From contig CAKKNE010000002.1 in the NCBI GenBank assembly GCA_918797485.1, positions 1,454,501-1,518,500 of the forward strand: a stretch of 64,000 nt of DNA, given 5' to 3'. A model generated the notes under the pieces. That model saw nothing but the letters and a program-made list of their open reading frames with translations. It was not told the origin of the DNA and did no database searches. The translations under genes were made by a program, and so were the position numbers. The stretch is from Pelagomonas calceolata (lineage: Eukaryota > Sar > Pelagophyceae > Pelagomonadales > Pelagomonadaceae). Below, in pieces: positions 7,773 to 16,055 of this stretch. The first letter of the stretch is position 1; every line of letters starts with the position of its first letter.

Positions 7773-9692
7773 ATGGCCGGCCTCACGATCGTCACGCTGG
7801 CCGTCGGCGACCGCACGCGCCGCATCACGGTCACGGGCGGCTCGGACGTCGACGAGCTCCGCGCGCTGATCTGCGCGGCCTTCCAGCTGCCCGCAACCAC
7901 CAGAACGGCGCCGGTGGCATTAATAGCAAGAGACACGAACGTCCTCGTGCCGCTCAGCGTCGCCTGCGCGCGGCCCGACTCGCTGCGGGCGCCGGCCTAC
8001 GGCGTTTTGTGTGTGGGCGGCCAGCTCCTGCTGAATGAACCGGCCGGCGACCTCGAGAGCGAGGACGACGAGGACACCGAGACCGAGTCATCGGAAGAGG
8101 AGGACCAGCAGGTCGCGCCGGCCACCGATGATTCCAGGGATGAGCAGCTCGACCGGCTCGTCGCCATGATCGTCAAGTTCGCGTCCATGCTCGAGGCCTC
8201 CGGACATCTATCTAGGGATGAAGCCGCTGTGGCGACGGCGTTGGCCGAGCGAAGGGACACGGTCATATTAGCGGCGTACACGCTCGCGGCCGCCGCGCAA
8301 GATGCAGGCTACTTGGCGGCTTTGATCCGCAAAGTAGCTAGGGACTACCTCACGAAGCGCACGGACGCCTCCGAATCCTTCGACGGGCCGCGCGACCACG
8401 ACGTGGCTGGTAGATTGCTCCACGCGGTCGACGAGCTGTTCGTTACCGATCAATTGTCAGTGCCGCAGTGCCGCTACTTGCAATCGTTAGTCTTGCTGAA
8501 GAACCCCGTCGTGTTTGCGGCCTTCGAGGTCTACGCGCAGGACGGCGACGCCGACGAGTTGTTCGACACGTTGCTGCGCGTCGCCGAGAGGGCGGGCCGC
8601 GCGTCCGATGAAGCCGCGGCTGAGGCGTCGACGGAATCCGAGGAAGAAGAATCAGAAGAGGAGGAGGAAGAGGTTGAAACGGACGAATCGTTAGCGCTCT
8701 TCCGGGGCGCGATCTGTCGGGAAGTCGACGATTTGCTGACGAAGGGCGAGCTCTTACCAAAAGCGGCCAAGGCCGTTCTCACGGCGTTGCGGTCCGAGGG
8801 CACCGATTCCGCCTCGCCGGTCGATAGGGCACTTTGTAGATTAGCACGGGCGGCCTACGAGGTCTATAGGTTGGATCGGGACCGCGGCGAGCTCCGCCAG
8901 GCGCTGTTGGATGCCTGTCGGGCCTACGCCGGTCTCGACGCCGAGCCCGAGGCGAAGCCGGCGCCGGCGCCGGCGCCGTCCGGCGCGGCCGTACTGCGAG
9001 AGTGCGCGCGCTGGCTCGTCCAGTCGAAGACGCTCGACGAGGCCGCGGCCGCGAATTTTTTGCGCCTCGCGGCGGGCGGCGACGACCGCGTGGCCGCGGC
9101 GTTGGCAAGATACGGGCGCGGCGGCGAGCTCGAGGAGTTTTTGACGTCGCTGGCGGCCATCGCCACCGTTGAGGAGGACGAGGAGGAAGTGCGTTCGCCG
9201 CAGGAGCCGTCAAAGCCCGCGACGAACGACGCCGAGGCCCTCAAGGAGCTCGCAGAATTAGTCCAGTGCCTCGCGGAAGACGGAAAGCTCCAAGGGAGTG
9301 AACGAGAATTGGTGGAAGGGCTCGTGAAAAGGGGCGACGCTAGACTATTAGCGGCCTACGACGTCTACGTGGACTCGCAGGACGTCGACGACCTCGTGGA
9401 CACGATTCTGCGCGTCGCGCGGCGCGACGCCGAGCTCGACGCCCAAGACGCGCGGCCGCCCCAGGACTTCGCGAGCGTCTTCGCCGAGATCACGTCATCG
9501 AATCTGAGCGAGGTCGAGAAGGCCGCGCTCCAGCTCTGCGCCGCGCGCAAGGACGCGGACCTTCAGGCGGTCCTGGAAGTCTACCGCCTCGAGGGCGACA
9601 AGGACGACCTACTGGACTCCGTGAAGCGCATCGCGCGCAAGACGATCGACGAGACCGTCGCCGCCGGCCTGCCCGGCGGCGGCGACGAGTAG
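7773..9692 (+). CDS. acidic helical-repeat protein with six copies of a D-x-x-V-x-A-A-x-x-x-Y module
   Basis: The intronless gene encodes 639 residues. Residues 1-85 form a beta-rich, ubiquitin- or PB1-like domain (LTIVTLAVGDRTRRITVTGGSDVDELR). Acidic Glu/Ser runs lie near residues 90-115 and 285-305. Six diverged helical modules follow at roughly residues 123-193, 213-280, 306-386, 405-466, 485-553 and 563-630. Each has an L-s-x-x-e start, then D-x-x-V/L-x-A-A-x-x-V/L-Y-x-x-x-x-D, then D-x-L-x-D-x-L-x-R-I/V-A. The best examples are KGDARLLAAYDVYVDSQD and KDADLQAVLEVYRLEGDKDDLLDSV. Similar arrays occur in other stramenopile proteins of unknown role. A scaffold or binding function is inference. 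The ATG at 7773 begins the folded domain. Confidence 0.75.
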   Translation: MAGLTIVTLAVGDRTRRITVTGGSDVDELRALICAAFQLPATTRTAPVALIARDTNVLVPLSVACARPDSLRAPAYGVLCVGGQLLLNEPAGDLESEDDEDTETESSEEEDQQVAPATDDSRDEQLDRLVAMIVKFASMLEASGHLSRDEAAVATALAERRDTVILAAYTLAAAAQDAGYLAALIRKVARDYLTKRTDASESFDGPRDHDVAGRLLHAVDELFVTDQLSVPQCRYLQSLVLLKNPVVFAAFEVYAQDGDADELFDTLLRVAERAGRASDEAAAEASTESEEEESEEEEEEVETDESLALFRGAICREVDDLLTKGELLPKAAKAVLTALRSEGTDSASPVDRALCRLARAAYEVYRLDRDRGELRQALLDACRAYAGLDAEPEAKPAPAPAPSGAAVLRECARWLVQSKTLDEAAAANFLRLAAGGDDRVAAALARYGRGGELEEFLTSLAAIATVEEDEEEVRSPQEPSKPATNDAEALKELAELVQCLAEDGKLQGSERELVEGLVKRGDARLLAAYDVYVDSQDVDDLVDTILRVARRDAELDAQDARPPQDFASVFAEITSSNLSEVEKAALQLCAARKDADLQAVLEVYRLEGDKDDLLDSVKRIARKTIDETVAAGLPGGGDE

Positions 9693-9747
9693 TAGTTTTC
9701 CCGAAGGCCCCCCCCGCCCCTCTCCGCGTCGTAAACCGAGTGCCTTT

Positions 9748-10380
9748 TTATTCTTGAGCGGGGTCCTCGGGCACGATTCCTCTCGCGGACCAGTACCCCG
9801 CGCCGTAGGAGAAGTAGAGCTCGGAATGGGCAGGAATGTCGGCCTTCGCGTAGAACGCGTGCGACCGGCCGAAGCGGTGGCCCGAGTCCGTGCAGAGCGC
9901 GACGTTCTGGTGGGCGGCCGAGGCGTGGTTGATGAACCGCCTGTGTGGAAATCGAGCGTCATCGCCGACAAATGCTGTTGAGTTCCACACAGTCAACCGC
10001 GTCCAGGACGACTCGACGCCGGCCCACGTCGCCTCCTTCTTGAGTTTCGTCCAATCGTCCGCGGTCCAGTCGTGGCAGTTGACTTTGCGCCCGTCGACGA
10101 CGAGGCGGCCGGCCTCGTCGTAGGCGTCGCGGCTCGGCCCGCCGTCGCCCTCGACGATGTAGTCGCGATTCTCCGACCGCTTGCCGGCGGCGCCTAGATA
10201 AAACCCGACGCACTCGCCCCGCTTGATCGGTACGGTGGTGAACGCGCCGCCGCCTCCGGCCGCTATCCGCGATTTCCGGATTCGTATCGCGCGGCCGATC
10301 TCGTCCGCCCGCGCTCTTATCTTCGCGAGGCGGGCCGTGCGCGAGGGCTTCTTGGCTTTGGGTTTTGTGGTTTGCGCCAT
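9748..10380 (-). CDS. SET-domain protein (lysine methyltransferase-like)
   Basis: The intronless gene encodes 210 residues. After a Lys/Arg-rich start (MAQTTKPKAKKPSRTARLAK), the SET fold is indicated by GGGGAFTTVPIKRGECVGFY near residues 42-60, the SAM/active-site motif RFINHASAAHQNV (148-160), and ELYFSYGAGYW (187-197), which replaces the usual ELxxDY with F-S-Y-G. The protein is a stand-alone SET domain without pre- or post-SET cysteines, so a non-histone substrate is as likely as a histone. It is divergent from the glycosyltransferase gene. Confidence 0.8.
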   Translation of the reverse strand: MAQTTKPKAKKPSRTARLAKIRARADEIGRAIRIRKSRIAAGGGGAFTTVPIKRGECVGFYLGAAGKRSENRDYIVEGDGGPSRDAYDEAGRLVVDGRKVNCHDWTADDWTKLKKEATWAGVESSWTRLTVWNSTAFVGDDARFPHRRFINHASAAHQNVALCTDSGHRFGRSHAFYAKADIPAHSELYFSYGAGYWSARGIVPEDPAQE

Positions 10381-10828
10381 GTGTGCTCACGATCGATGTG
10401 TGCTCGTGCAGGTCACTTTTTTTTTAAATTTTAATGACTCAAAATATGGCAATAACCGGTGGCGCAACGACTGACCCGATTCAAGGAGCAGTGATAAGAC
10501 AAATGCAACGAGCCCCGCGGGACGATGCCTACTCGCAAATACCCCGTCAATCCCACCCGGGCATGCTACACAAGACGGCCTTGTCTAGCGCTGTAAAGAC
10601 ACTAGCAGGCCAAGCAGCGCCCCTGCGCCCAGGCCTGCCCAGCTAGCAAACGACGCGGCCGAGGCTGACATTTATCGAACTGAAGTGTGCCGTGGCCCGT
10701 CAGATCGAAAGGTTCAACGCTTCCTTACGCCGCCGACGCTGCTGGCATAATCAGCCTGCTGCATTGGCTAGCTGCCAAAACTCTGCACGGCTGTGCGCCG
10801 AGCACTGGAAGGCTACACCTTTTAAAAA
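10381..10828. other. divergent intergenic region
   Basis: It separates the SET gene and the glycosyltransferase gene and contains copy c of the promoter motif at 10585-10606. No other feature is recognised. Confidence 0.5.
10585..10606 (+). promoter_or_regulatory. copy c of the palindromic promoter motif
   Basis: It reads CTAGCG, one base, then TGTAAAGACACTAGC, with one extra A relative to the consensus. It is 223 bp upstream of the ATG at 10829 and 205 bp from the start at 10380. Confidence 0.75.
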
Positions 10829-12670
10829 ATGCGCCTCCTCGTCATCACGCTAGAATACGACGCCTTCCCCTTCTCCGGCAACGGCGTCTACGCGCAGTCG
10901 CTGGTCCGCGGCCTCGAGCAGCAGCCGGATGTAATTGTGGACGTCGTCTGCGGGTCGCCCGAGCACGACGAGGAGGCGTGCAACAGCAAGGCGCTCGTCA
11001 AGATCCAGCTGCCGCGCTGGTGCTCCCTCGACGGCGCGTGCTCGCACCGCGAATTTCGGGACCAGGCCATCAAGCGGCTCGACGCGCTGTACGAGGGCGG
11101 CCACCCGCAGCCGGACCTCGTGCTCTGCGTCGACTGGCACGCGCAGCCCATCGGGGCGCACCTCCGGTGGCGGCTGGGCGGCCTCGCGATGGTCTACCTC
11201 AACTTCCGCGTCTTCTCGCGCGGCCGGCCGGACGGCTTCCTCGCCTGCCAGGAGTTCCGGAGCGTCGACCAGGCGTGGCTCACGCTGGCGCTGTCCGAGT
11301 CGGACGCGGCGCTGCTGCGCGCGTTCAAGGAGGACGCGGACGTCCGCGTGCTGCTCCCGCCGCTGCGGCGCGACCTCGAGGTGCGGGCGCGGGACCGGGC
11401 CCCCGAGGAGCGCGACTTCCTCACGTGCGTCGTGCGGCTGTCCGAGGAGAAGGAGCCGGCGCGCTTCGTGCGGCTCGTCGAGCGCCTCGCGAAGAAGGGC
11501 GCCTTCGACGAGGGGCTGATTCCCGTGCTCGTGACGGGCCGCGCGGAGCTCGACGGCCGCGCGGAGCTCGTCGAGCGCTTCCTCGCGACGCACCCGTCGG
11601 CCCAGGCCTTCCCCTTCCAGACGCCGGACGGCACCTCGCCCCGTGTGGAGAATTACTGCAGAGACCTTCGTCAGCCTGAACGCCATATCGAGCAGACGTA
11701 GGAATGGAGGCGACCTCTCGTCGATGGCGTGGAATCTACACGCCATCGAGCAGACGTAGGAATGGAGGCGACCTCGCGTCGATGGCGTGGAATCTACACG
11801 CCATCGAGCAGATGCAGTTACGGGAACGACGTCGCGTCGATGGCGTCGGTCGTCCCCGCAGGCCTCGCCGCGCTCTACGCGCGGACGCGGCTCAACGTGC
11901 ACCCGCCGCGCTACGACGCCTTCGGCATGTCGATCGTCGAGGCGGCGGCCTTCGGCGCGCCGACGGTCTTCCCGCCGGGCGCGGACGTCGGCGCGAAGCG
12001 CATCCTCTCGTTTCGCGGCGACGACGCCTTCTTCGAGCTGGACCTGGACGGCGACGGCGCGCTCGACCCGCTGCCGCCGGACCTGTCGCGCCCGGCGACG
12101 GCCGCGCTCGCGCCGTCGCGGCCGCCGACCGCGGCGTCGCGCCCGGTCTCGGCGGCCTACGGCACGCGGGCGGCCGCCCCGGCGCCCGCGCCCGCTCCGG
12201 CGCCCGCTCCGGCGCCCGCACCCGCGCCGGCCCCGGCGCCGGCCCCGGCGCCCGCGCCGTCCGCGCTCGCGCTGACCGGCGACGACGCGGTCATGGCGCT
12301 CCTCGCGGACCGCGGGCGCCTCGCGGCCGTGGGCGAGCTCGCGCGGAAGCGCGCCGGCTTCTGGACCGAGCAGGCGCACGGCCGCGTGCTCCTGGCGGAC
12401 CACCTGCGGCCCCTCCACGAGGAGTGCGCGCGGTCGAAGGCCGAGCTAGAAGAAATAGAGAAGGAGGAGGCCAAGGGCGACGCGTGCGCCTACCTCGAGG
12501 GCGCCCCGCCCTACGACCCGTCGCCGCCGCCGCCGCCGACGACGGAGGAGGAACTCGCCGCCGAGGACGAGGCCTCCGCGGCGGGCCCGTGCGCCGCCTG
12601 CGGCCTTGACCCGCGCGTGCCGCGCTTCAAGGTCGACGCGCCCGAGGCGCCGAGCTGGAGGACGTCGTAA
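10829..12670 (+). CDS. GT4-like glycosyltransferase
   Basis: Exons 10829-11642 and 11862-12670 give 540 residues; the 219-nt GT-AG intron joins SPR and LAALYARTRLNV in frame. The N-terminal Rossmann half starts MRLLVITLEYDAFPFSGNGVYAQSLVRGL, the acceptor-side G-N-G loop of GT-B glycosyltransferases. The C-terminal half has RLNVHPPRYDAFGMSIVEAAAFGAPTV, the E-x7-E donor-sugar motif of GT4. After it come an Ala/Pro repeat linker (about residues 390-420) and an acidic tail ending with CAACG, possibly a metal knuckle. The inserted Ala/Pro linker is unusual for GT4. No signal peptide is seen, so cytosolic synthesis of a glycoside or polysaccharide is likely. Donor and acceptor are unknown. Confidence 0.8.
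11681..11846 (+). repeat. 58-60 bp tandem repeat inside the glycosyltransferase intron
   Basis: Three units start at 11681 (60 bp), 11741 (58 bp) and 11799 (diverged). The first two are nearly identical. Each carries GTCGATGGCGTG and CACGCCATCGA, complementary arms around a short loop, so the array can fold into serial hairpins. The same GCGTCGATGGCGTGG core is found inside the introner elements at 18302-18503 and 28850-28986, so the array probably grew from an introner. Confidence 0.85.
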
Positions 12671-13179
12671 GGTAGGTTTTGTTCGTATCGCGTCGAGGGG
12701 CCCCCGCATTCTTGGCGGGCGCAATGGGGGTCTTCTGGCGTGCTCGCTACCGATGCGGATTCGCCAAGATTGAGCCTCAGCCTTTGCCTCAGCCAAAATG
12801 CCACTGCCACTAGGCAGAACCACACGATTTTGCGAGCTATAACTCACAACAGGCGCGATCCAGCGCATATTCACGACGACCGCGAGGTCCTTCGTGCTGT
12901 GAGTCAATACACACAAACCAAAAAAACTGGGAGAACAATCCGTGCCCTGATCATGGGAACTAGGCCCGACTCACTCGGCCAACCCGCAGCCGCCGCACCC
13001 CGCGCCCAAGCAAGAGCGGGCCCCCTTTGCGATGATCGACTGAACGCCGCGAGGCCGTCGGAGACGCCGACGACCGCCGGAGCGCTGTTCATCATCGGTC
13101 CTCCCCGCGCCGCGGCCGCTGCCCTGTATGACAGAGAGAGAATAAGTACTTCGGTACACGACTCGGGAATAGTAGAGAC
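12671..13179. other. convergent intergenic region
   Basis: It lies between the 3' ends of the glycosyltransferase and trehalose-phosphatase genes. The right part is the left arm of a 134-bp inverted repeat (13029-13162). Nothing else is recognised. Confidence 0.5.
13029..13162 (+). repeat. inverted repeat, left arm
   Basis: It is the near-perfect reverse complement of 15245-15377, with only a handful of mismatches. It starts 18 bp past the stop of the trehalose-phosphatase gene and reaches outward. The other arm stands in the same position relative to the neighbouring divergent zinc-finger gene. Confidence 0.9.
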
Positions 13180-14064
13180 TTACGTAGTAGAAGCATCACC
13201 CGTCGCCGGCGGCGCTTCCGCCCGCGCCGCGAGCGCGTCCAGGAACGCGCGCACGTCGTCGACGTCGCGGAGCCGGTGCGTCGCGTGCGTCCGCGCCGGT
13301 CGCTCGGACTCGTCCGCGGGCGCCACGAGCACGCCGACGGCGCCGAAGGGCGCAAGGGCCTTGAACGCGTCCTCGTCCGTCACGTCGTCGCCCACGTAGA
13401 TGGGCTGCACGCCGTCGAACCAGTCGTGCGCGCCGCCCTCGGCCTTGCGCACCATGTCGAGCAAGTAGAGGGCCGCCTCGCCCTTGTTCCAGGCCGCCGA
13501 CGGCCGCAGCTCGAAGACGCACTTGCCGCTGAACTTCCGCAGCGTCGTCCTAAAGGGCGCCAGCGCCAGCACGGCGTCGACGGCCCCCGCGACGCGCGGC
13601 CGGTCGGCCTCGGCGACGCCGCGCCAGTGGATCGACACGGAGAAGACGTTGTCCTCGACGGACGCGCCCGCCACGTCGCGCAGCCAGACCTCGAGCTGTG
13701 ACCGCGCCGCGCGGAGGATCGGCACCGCGGACGTCTTGACCTGCTTCCGGAGCCCGCCAGGTCCATCGATGTCGAAGCCGTGGCTACCAGCGTAGTAGAG
13801 ATTTTCGACCGCCACGAATTCGCGGACCTTTTCCCGCGCCCGTCCGCTCACCACCGCCACGGGCGCGTGCCGCGCGAGCCGCGCGATGGATGCGCGCATC
13901 GGCGCCGTTAGCACGGCCGCGTCGCTCGCCTCGACGATGGGCGTCAGCGTGCCGTCGTAGTCGAGGAAGACGACGAGCCGCTTCGTGCCGGTATCGATCG
14001 TCTTCGCGTCGGGCAATTCGCGCCAGTCGCGCGTCTGCGGCGGCGGGACCGCGAAGGTGGCCAT
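13180..14064 (-). CDS. TPP: trehalose-6-phosphate phosphatase
   Basis: The intronless gene encodes 294 residues, a stand-alone HAD-family phosphatase that converts trehalose-6-phosphate to trehalose. Motif I is FLDYDGTLTPIV (nucleophile Asp35, acid Asp37), motif II VVSGR at 71-75, then the family signature YYAGSHGFDIDGPGG (90-104), and motif IV VGDDVTDEDAF (224-234). NKGEAALYLLDM supplies the motif III Lys. No fused trehalose-phosphate synthase domain and no target signal are present, so a cytosolic enzyme is likely. Length fits bacterial OtsB and plant TPP catalytic cores. Confidence 0.95.
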   Translation of the reverse strand: MATFAVPPPQTRDWRELPDAKTIDTGTKRLVVFLDYDGTLTPIVEASDAAVLTAPMRASIARLARHAPVAVVSGRAREKVREFVAVENLYYAGSHGFDIDGPGGLRKQVKTSAVPILRAARSQLEVWLRDVAGASVEDNVFSVSIHWRGVAEADRPRVAGAVDAVLALAPFRTTLRKFSGKCVFELRPSAAWNKGEAALYLLDMVRKAEGGAHDWFDGVQPIYVGDDVTDEDAFKALAPFGAVGVLVAPADESERPARTHATHRLRDVDDVRAFLDALAARAEAPPATGDASTT

Positions 14065-14274
14065 TTCTTACAGTGTGTCACCTGAACATAGCGAGCGCGC
14101 GAGGACAATTAGCGTCCTGCGGCGCAGATGTGCCCTGCAGCCTGAATTCGGCTGTGGTCTCACTAGCGCTCGCGCGGCGTCGTGCTGTCGGCCCCGACTG
14201 CAGTTTTCGAGAGGATTCCTGTGTGCGCCGCCGCCTGCAGCGCCTAAAATCCTTGCCTGGAGCAAAAAACCGAG

Positions 14275-14298
14275 CTAGCGGCATGTAAGACACTAGCA
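14275..14298 (+). promoter_or_regulatory. copy d of the palindromic promoter motif (perfect)
   Basis: GCTAGCGG, CA, TGTAAGACACTAGC. It lies between the divergent trehalose-phosphatase start (14064) and zinc-finger start (14423), 211 and 125 bp away. Confidence 0.85.
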
Positions 14299-14422
14299 AA
14301 CGATCAGTCCCACACAAGCGCACTCTCGCCAGAGCGCTGCCGCCGCCGATCCTCTGTGCTGCCACGCACACACTGTGCTGTGCAGGAGAGCTGCTTCAAA
14401 AGCAATCGTACAGCTCGAAGCC

Positions 14423-15208
14423 ATGCCCGAGGACGCCAGCTGCAGCCGCGCAAAGTCGCGGGTCGCGCGCGCCCTGCTGCGTAAGCGCGGCATCCTAGGC
14501 GCGGCGATGCCGGCGACGTGTCCGCTCCACGCCGACCTCTACGGCGACCAGGAGCAGCACAAGCGCGCGCTCCGCCGGTCGCTCTACAAGTGCGCGTACT
14601 GCGGCAAGACCTTCTCGAGCGAGGACTGGCTCGACCGGCACTTCGACCGCAAGCACGCGGACACGCTCGCCGCGGACGGCTTCTGCCTCGGCGACCTGTG
14701 CGACGTGCTCGACTGCGCGGCGGCGCCGCGCCTCGCGCGCACGCGGCCGAGCTACTACGACGACGACGACGGCGCGCGCGATGACGACGGTTACCGCGGG
14801 TCGCGGCGGCGGCGGCGCTACGACGACGACGGCGACGACGACCGGCCGGGCCGCGCGGCGGTGAAGCGCGCGTCGGCCCTCGCGACGCCCTGCGACGCTG
14901 ATTCCCTGGCGGCCGGCCGCGCGAGGTGCAAGGCGGCGCTCGCGGCCTGCTCGCTGGCGGCCGACGCCGACGCGCTCTGCGACGCGCGCTGCGTGAACGG
15001 AAGGGTGCTCGTCGCGCCGACCGTCGACGCCGGTCCCGCGGTGGCGGCCGCTCCGGCCGCGGGCAGCCCGCGGCTGTACGGCGCCTTCCTCGCCGCCTTC
15101 TACGCGCTCCTCTACTACTGCACGCGCGGCTCGTCGTCGTCGTCGCGCGATGCGCCGCGGAGGCGGTCGTCGCGGGCGCGGCCGCATCGCTATCATCGGC
15201 TCGACTGA
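14423..15208 (+). CDS. C2H2 zinc-finger protein with C-terminal membrane segment
   Basis: From the ATG at 14423 the product is 261 residues. CPLHADLYGDQEQHKRALRRSLYKCAYCGKTFSSEDWLDRHFDRKHAD contains one C2H2 finger (C-x2-C-x12-H-x4-H) preceded by the C-P-x-H-x-D-L-Y segment typical of a small eukaryotic finger family. A CLGDLCDVLDC cysteine cluster follows. The middle is Asp/Arg-rich and low-complexity. Near the C-terminus, RLYGAFLAAFYALLYYCTRG is a likely single transmembrane helix, followed by a Ser/Arg-rich basic tail. A membrane-anchored finger protein is unusual; DNA binding is not assured from one finger. Confidence 0.75.
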   Translation: MPEDASCSRAKSRVARALLRKRGILGAAMPATCPLHADLYGDQEQHKRALRRSLYKCAYCGKTFSSEDWLDRHFDRKHADTLAADGFCLGDLCDVLDCAAAPRLARTRPSYYDDDDGARDDDGYRGSRRRRRYDDDGDDDRPGRAAVKRASALATPCDADSLAAGRARCKAALAACSLAADADALCDARCVNGRVLVAPTVDAGPAVAAAPAAGSPRLYGAFLAAFYALLYYCTRGSSSSSRDAPRRRSSRARPHRYHRLD

Positions 15209-16055
15209 CTAAGATTTTCCAACCAATCACTACGTTGTGAGGCCGTCGTGTACCGAGGTACTTATTCTCTCTCTATCATACAGGGCAGCGGCGCGGCGCG
15301 GGGAGGACCGATGATGAACAGCGCTCCGGCGGTCGTCGGCGCCTCCGACGGCCTCGCGGCGTTCAGTCGATCATTGCGGCTGTGAGACGCTTGGTTCAGA
15401 GGGTTTCCGGGGCGCGATGAATGTGTAAGGTGCCGCGCGTGATCCACGCTAATAGTGAAGTGATTACTACCCGGACGCGTGCGTTGTAAGGATGATGAGA
15501 CTGCAATACCTGCACTTCAGGCAAGCCAGTCGGAATCAAAACCCGAGCGATGATGAGTGGGTTGAATTGTTTGTCTTTGCTTTGCAGTCATTTCGACGTC
15601 TACTTACCGATGCCACGCTCCCCGGCGCGGCCAAACGACCGGCGCGGGGCGCGCGGGTCCGTCGCGCGCGAGCCCAGGATGCCGCCTTCGAGACGGGTAT
15701 ATTGACGCGCTCCTACTCGCCACGAGAACCCAACTCACTCGATCGCGTCGCGTCGATGGCGTGGAGGTGGGGCGTCGAAAATCATGATACGCGTCTCGTC
15801 ATGCAAGGATGGCTTGGGTTTCCTTGTCGAATCACGAGAATTATCGCGCATGTCGCGAACCAAAACTCTTCTATAGCGTTGGACGCTGTGAATTTGCCCC
15901 AAACTTTTTTCAGGTGCGTCGTATTCTCAATGTACTCGATAGTTGTGCTTCATGCCAACTAGTAGGTAAGTAACGTAATTTTGCGCCCTCGCCCAGACCG
16001 ATGCTAAGCTCCCCAGCGCGGCCGCGCGACGGGAGAGAACACTACAATTAAACAA
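15209..16055. other. convergent intergenic region with repeats, no gene recognised
   Basis: It contains the right inverted-repeat arm (15245-15377), a short open frame (15492-15962) that does not look like a protein, a GCGTCGATGGCGTGGAGG segment near 15750-15770 identical to introner interiors, and two copies of about 35 bp (near 15608-15643 and 15999-16034) sharing CCGATG..A.GCTCCCC.GCGCGGCC. These suggest decayed mobile-element pieces between two converging genes. Confidence 0.5.
15245..15377 (-). repeat. inverted repeat, right arm
   Basis: Partner of 13029-13162. It begins 37 bp past the zinc-finger stop codon. Relative to transcription, both arms have the same orientation in the two 3' flanks. 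Confidence 0.9.

Noticed and set aside
10850-12418. 522-codon minus-strand frame opposite the glycosyltransferase
   Set aside because: Low-complexity Arg-rich translation. It crosses the intron of the real gene and has no domain.
15492-15962. 156-codon plus-strand frame between the zinc-finger and helicase genes
   Set aside because: No domain, mixed composition, and it includes introner-like DNA. It is more likely decayed repeat than a gene.
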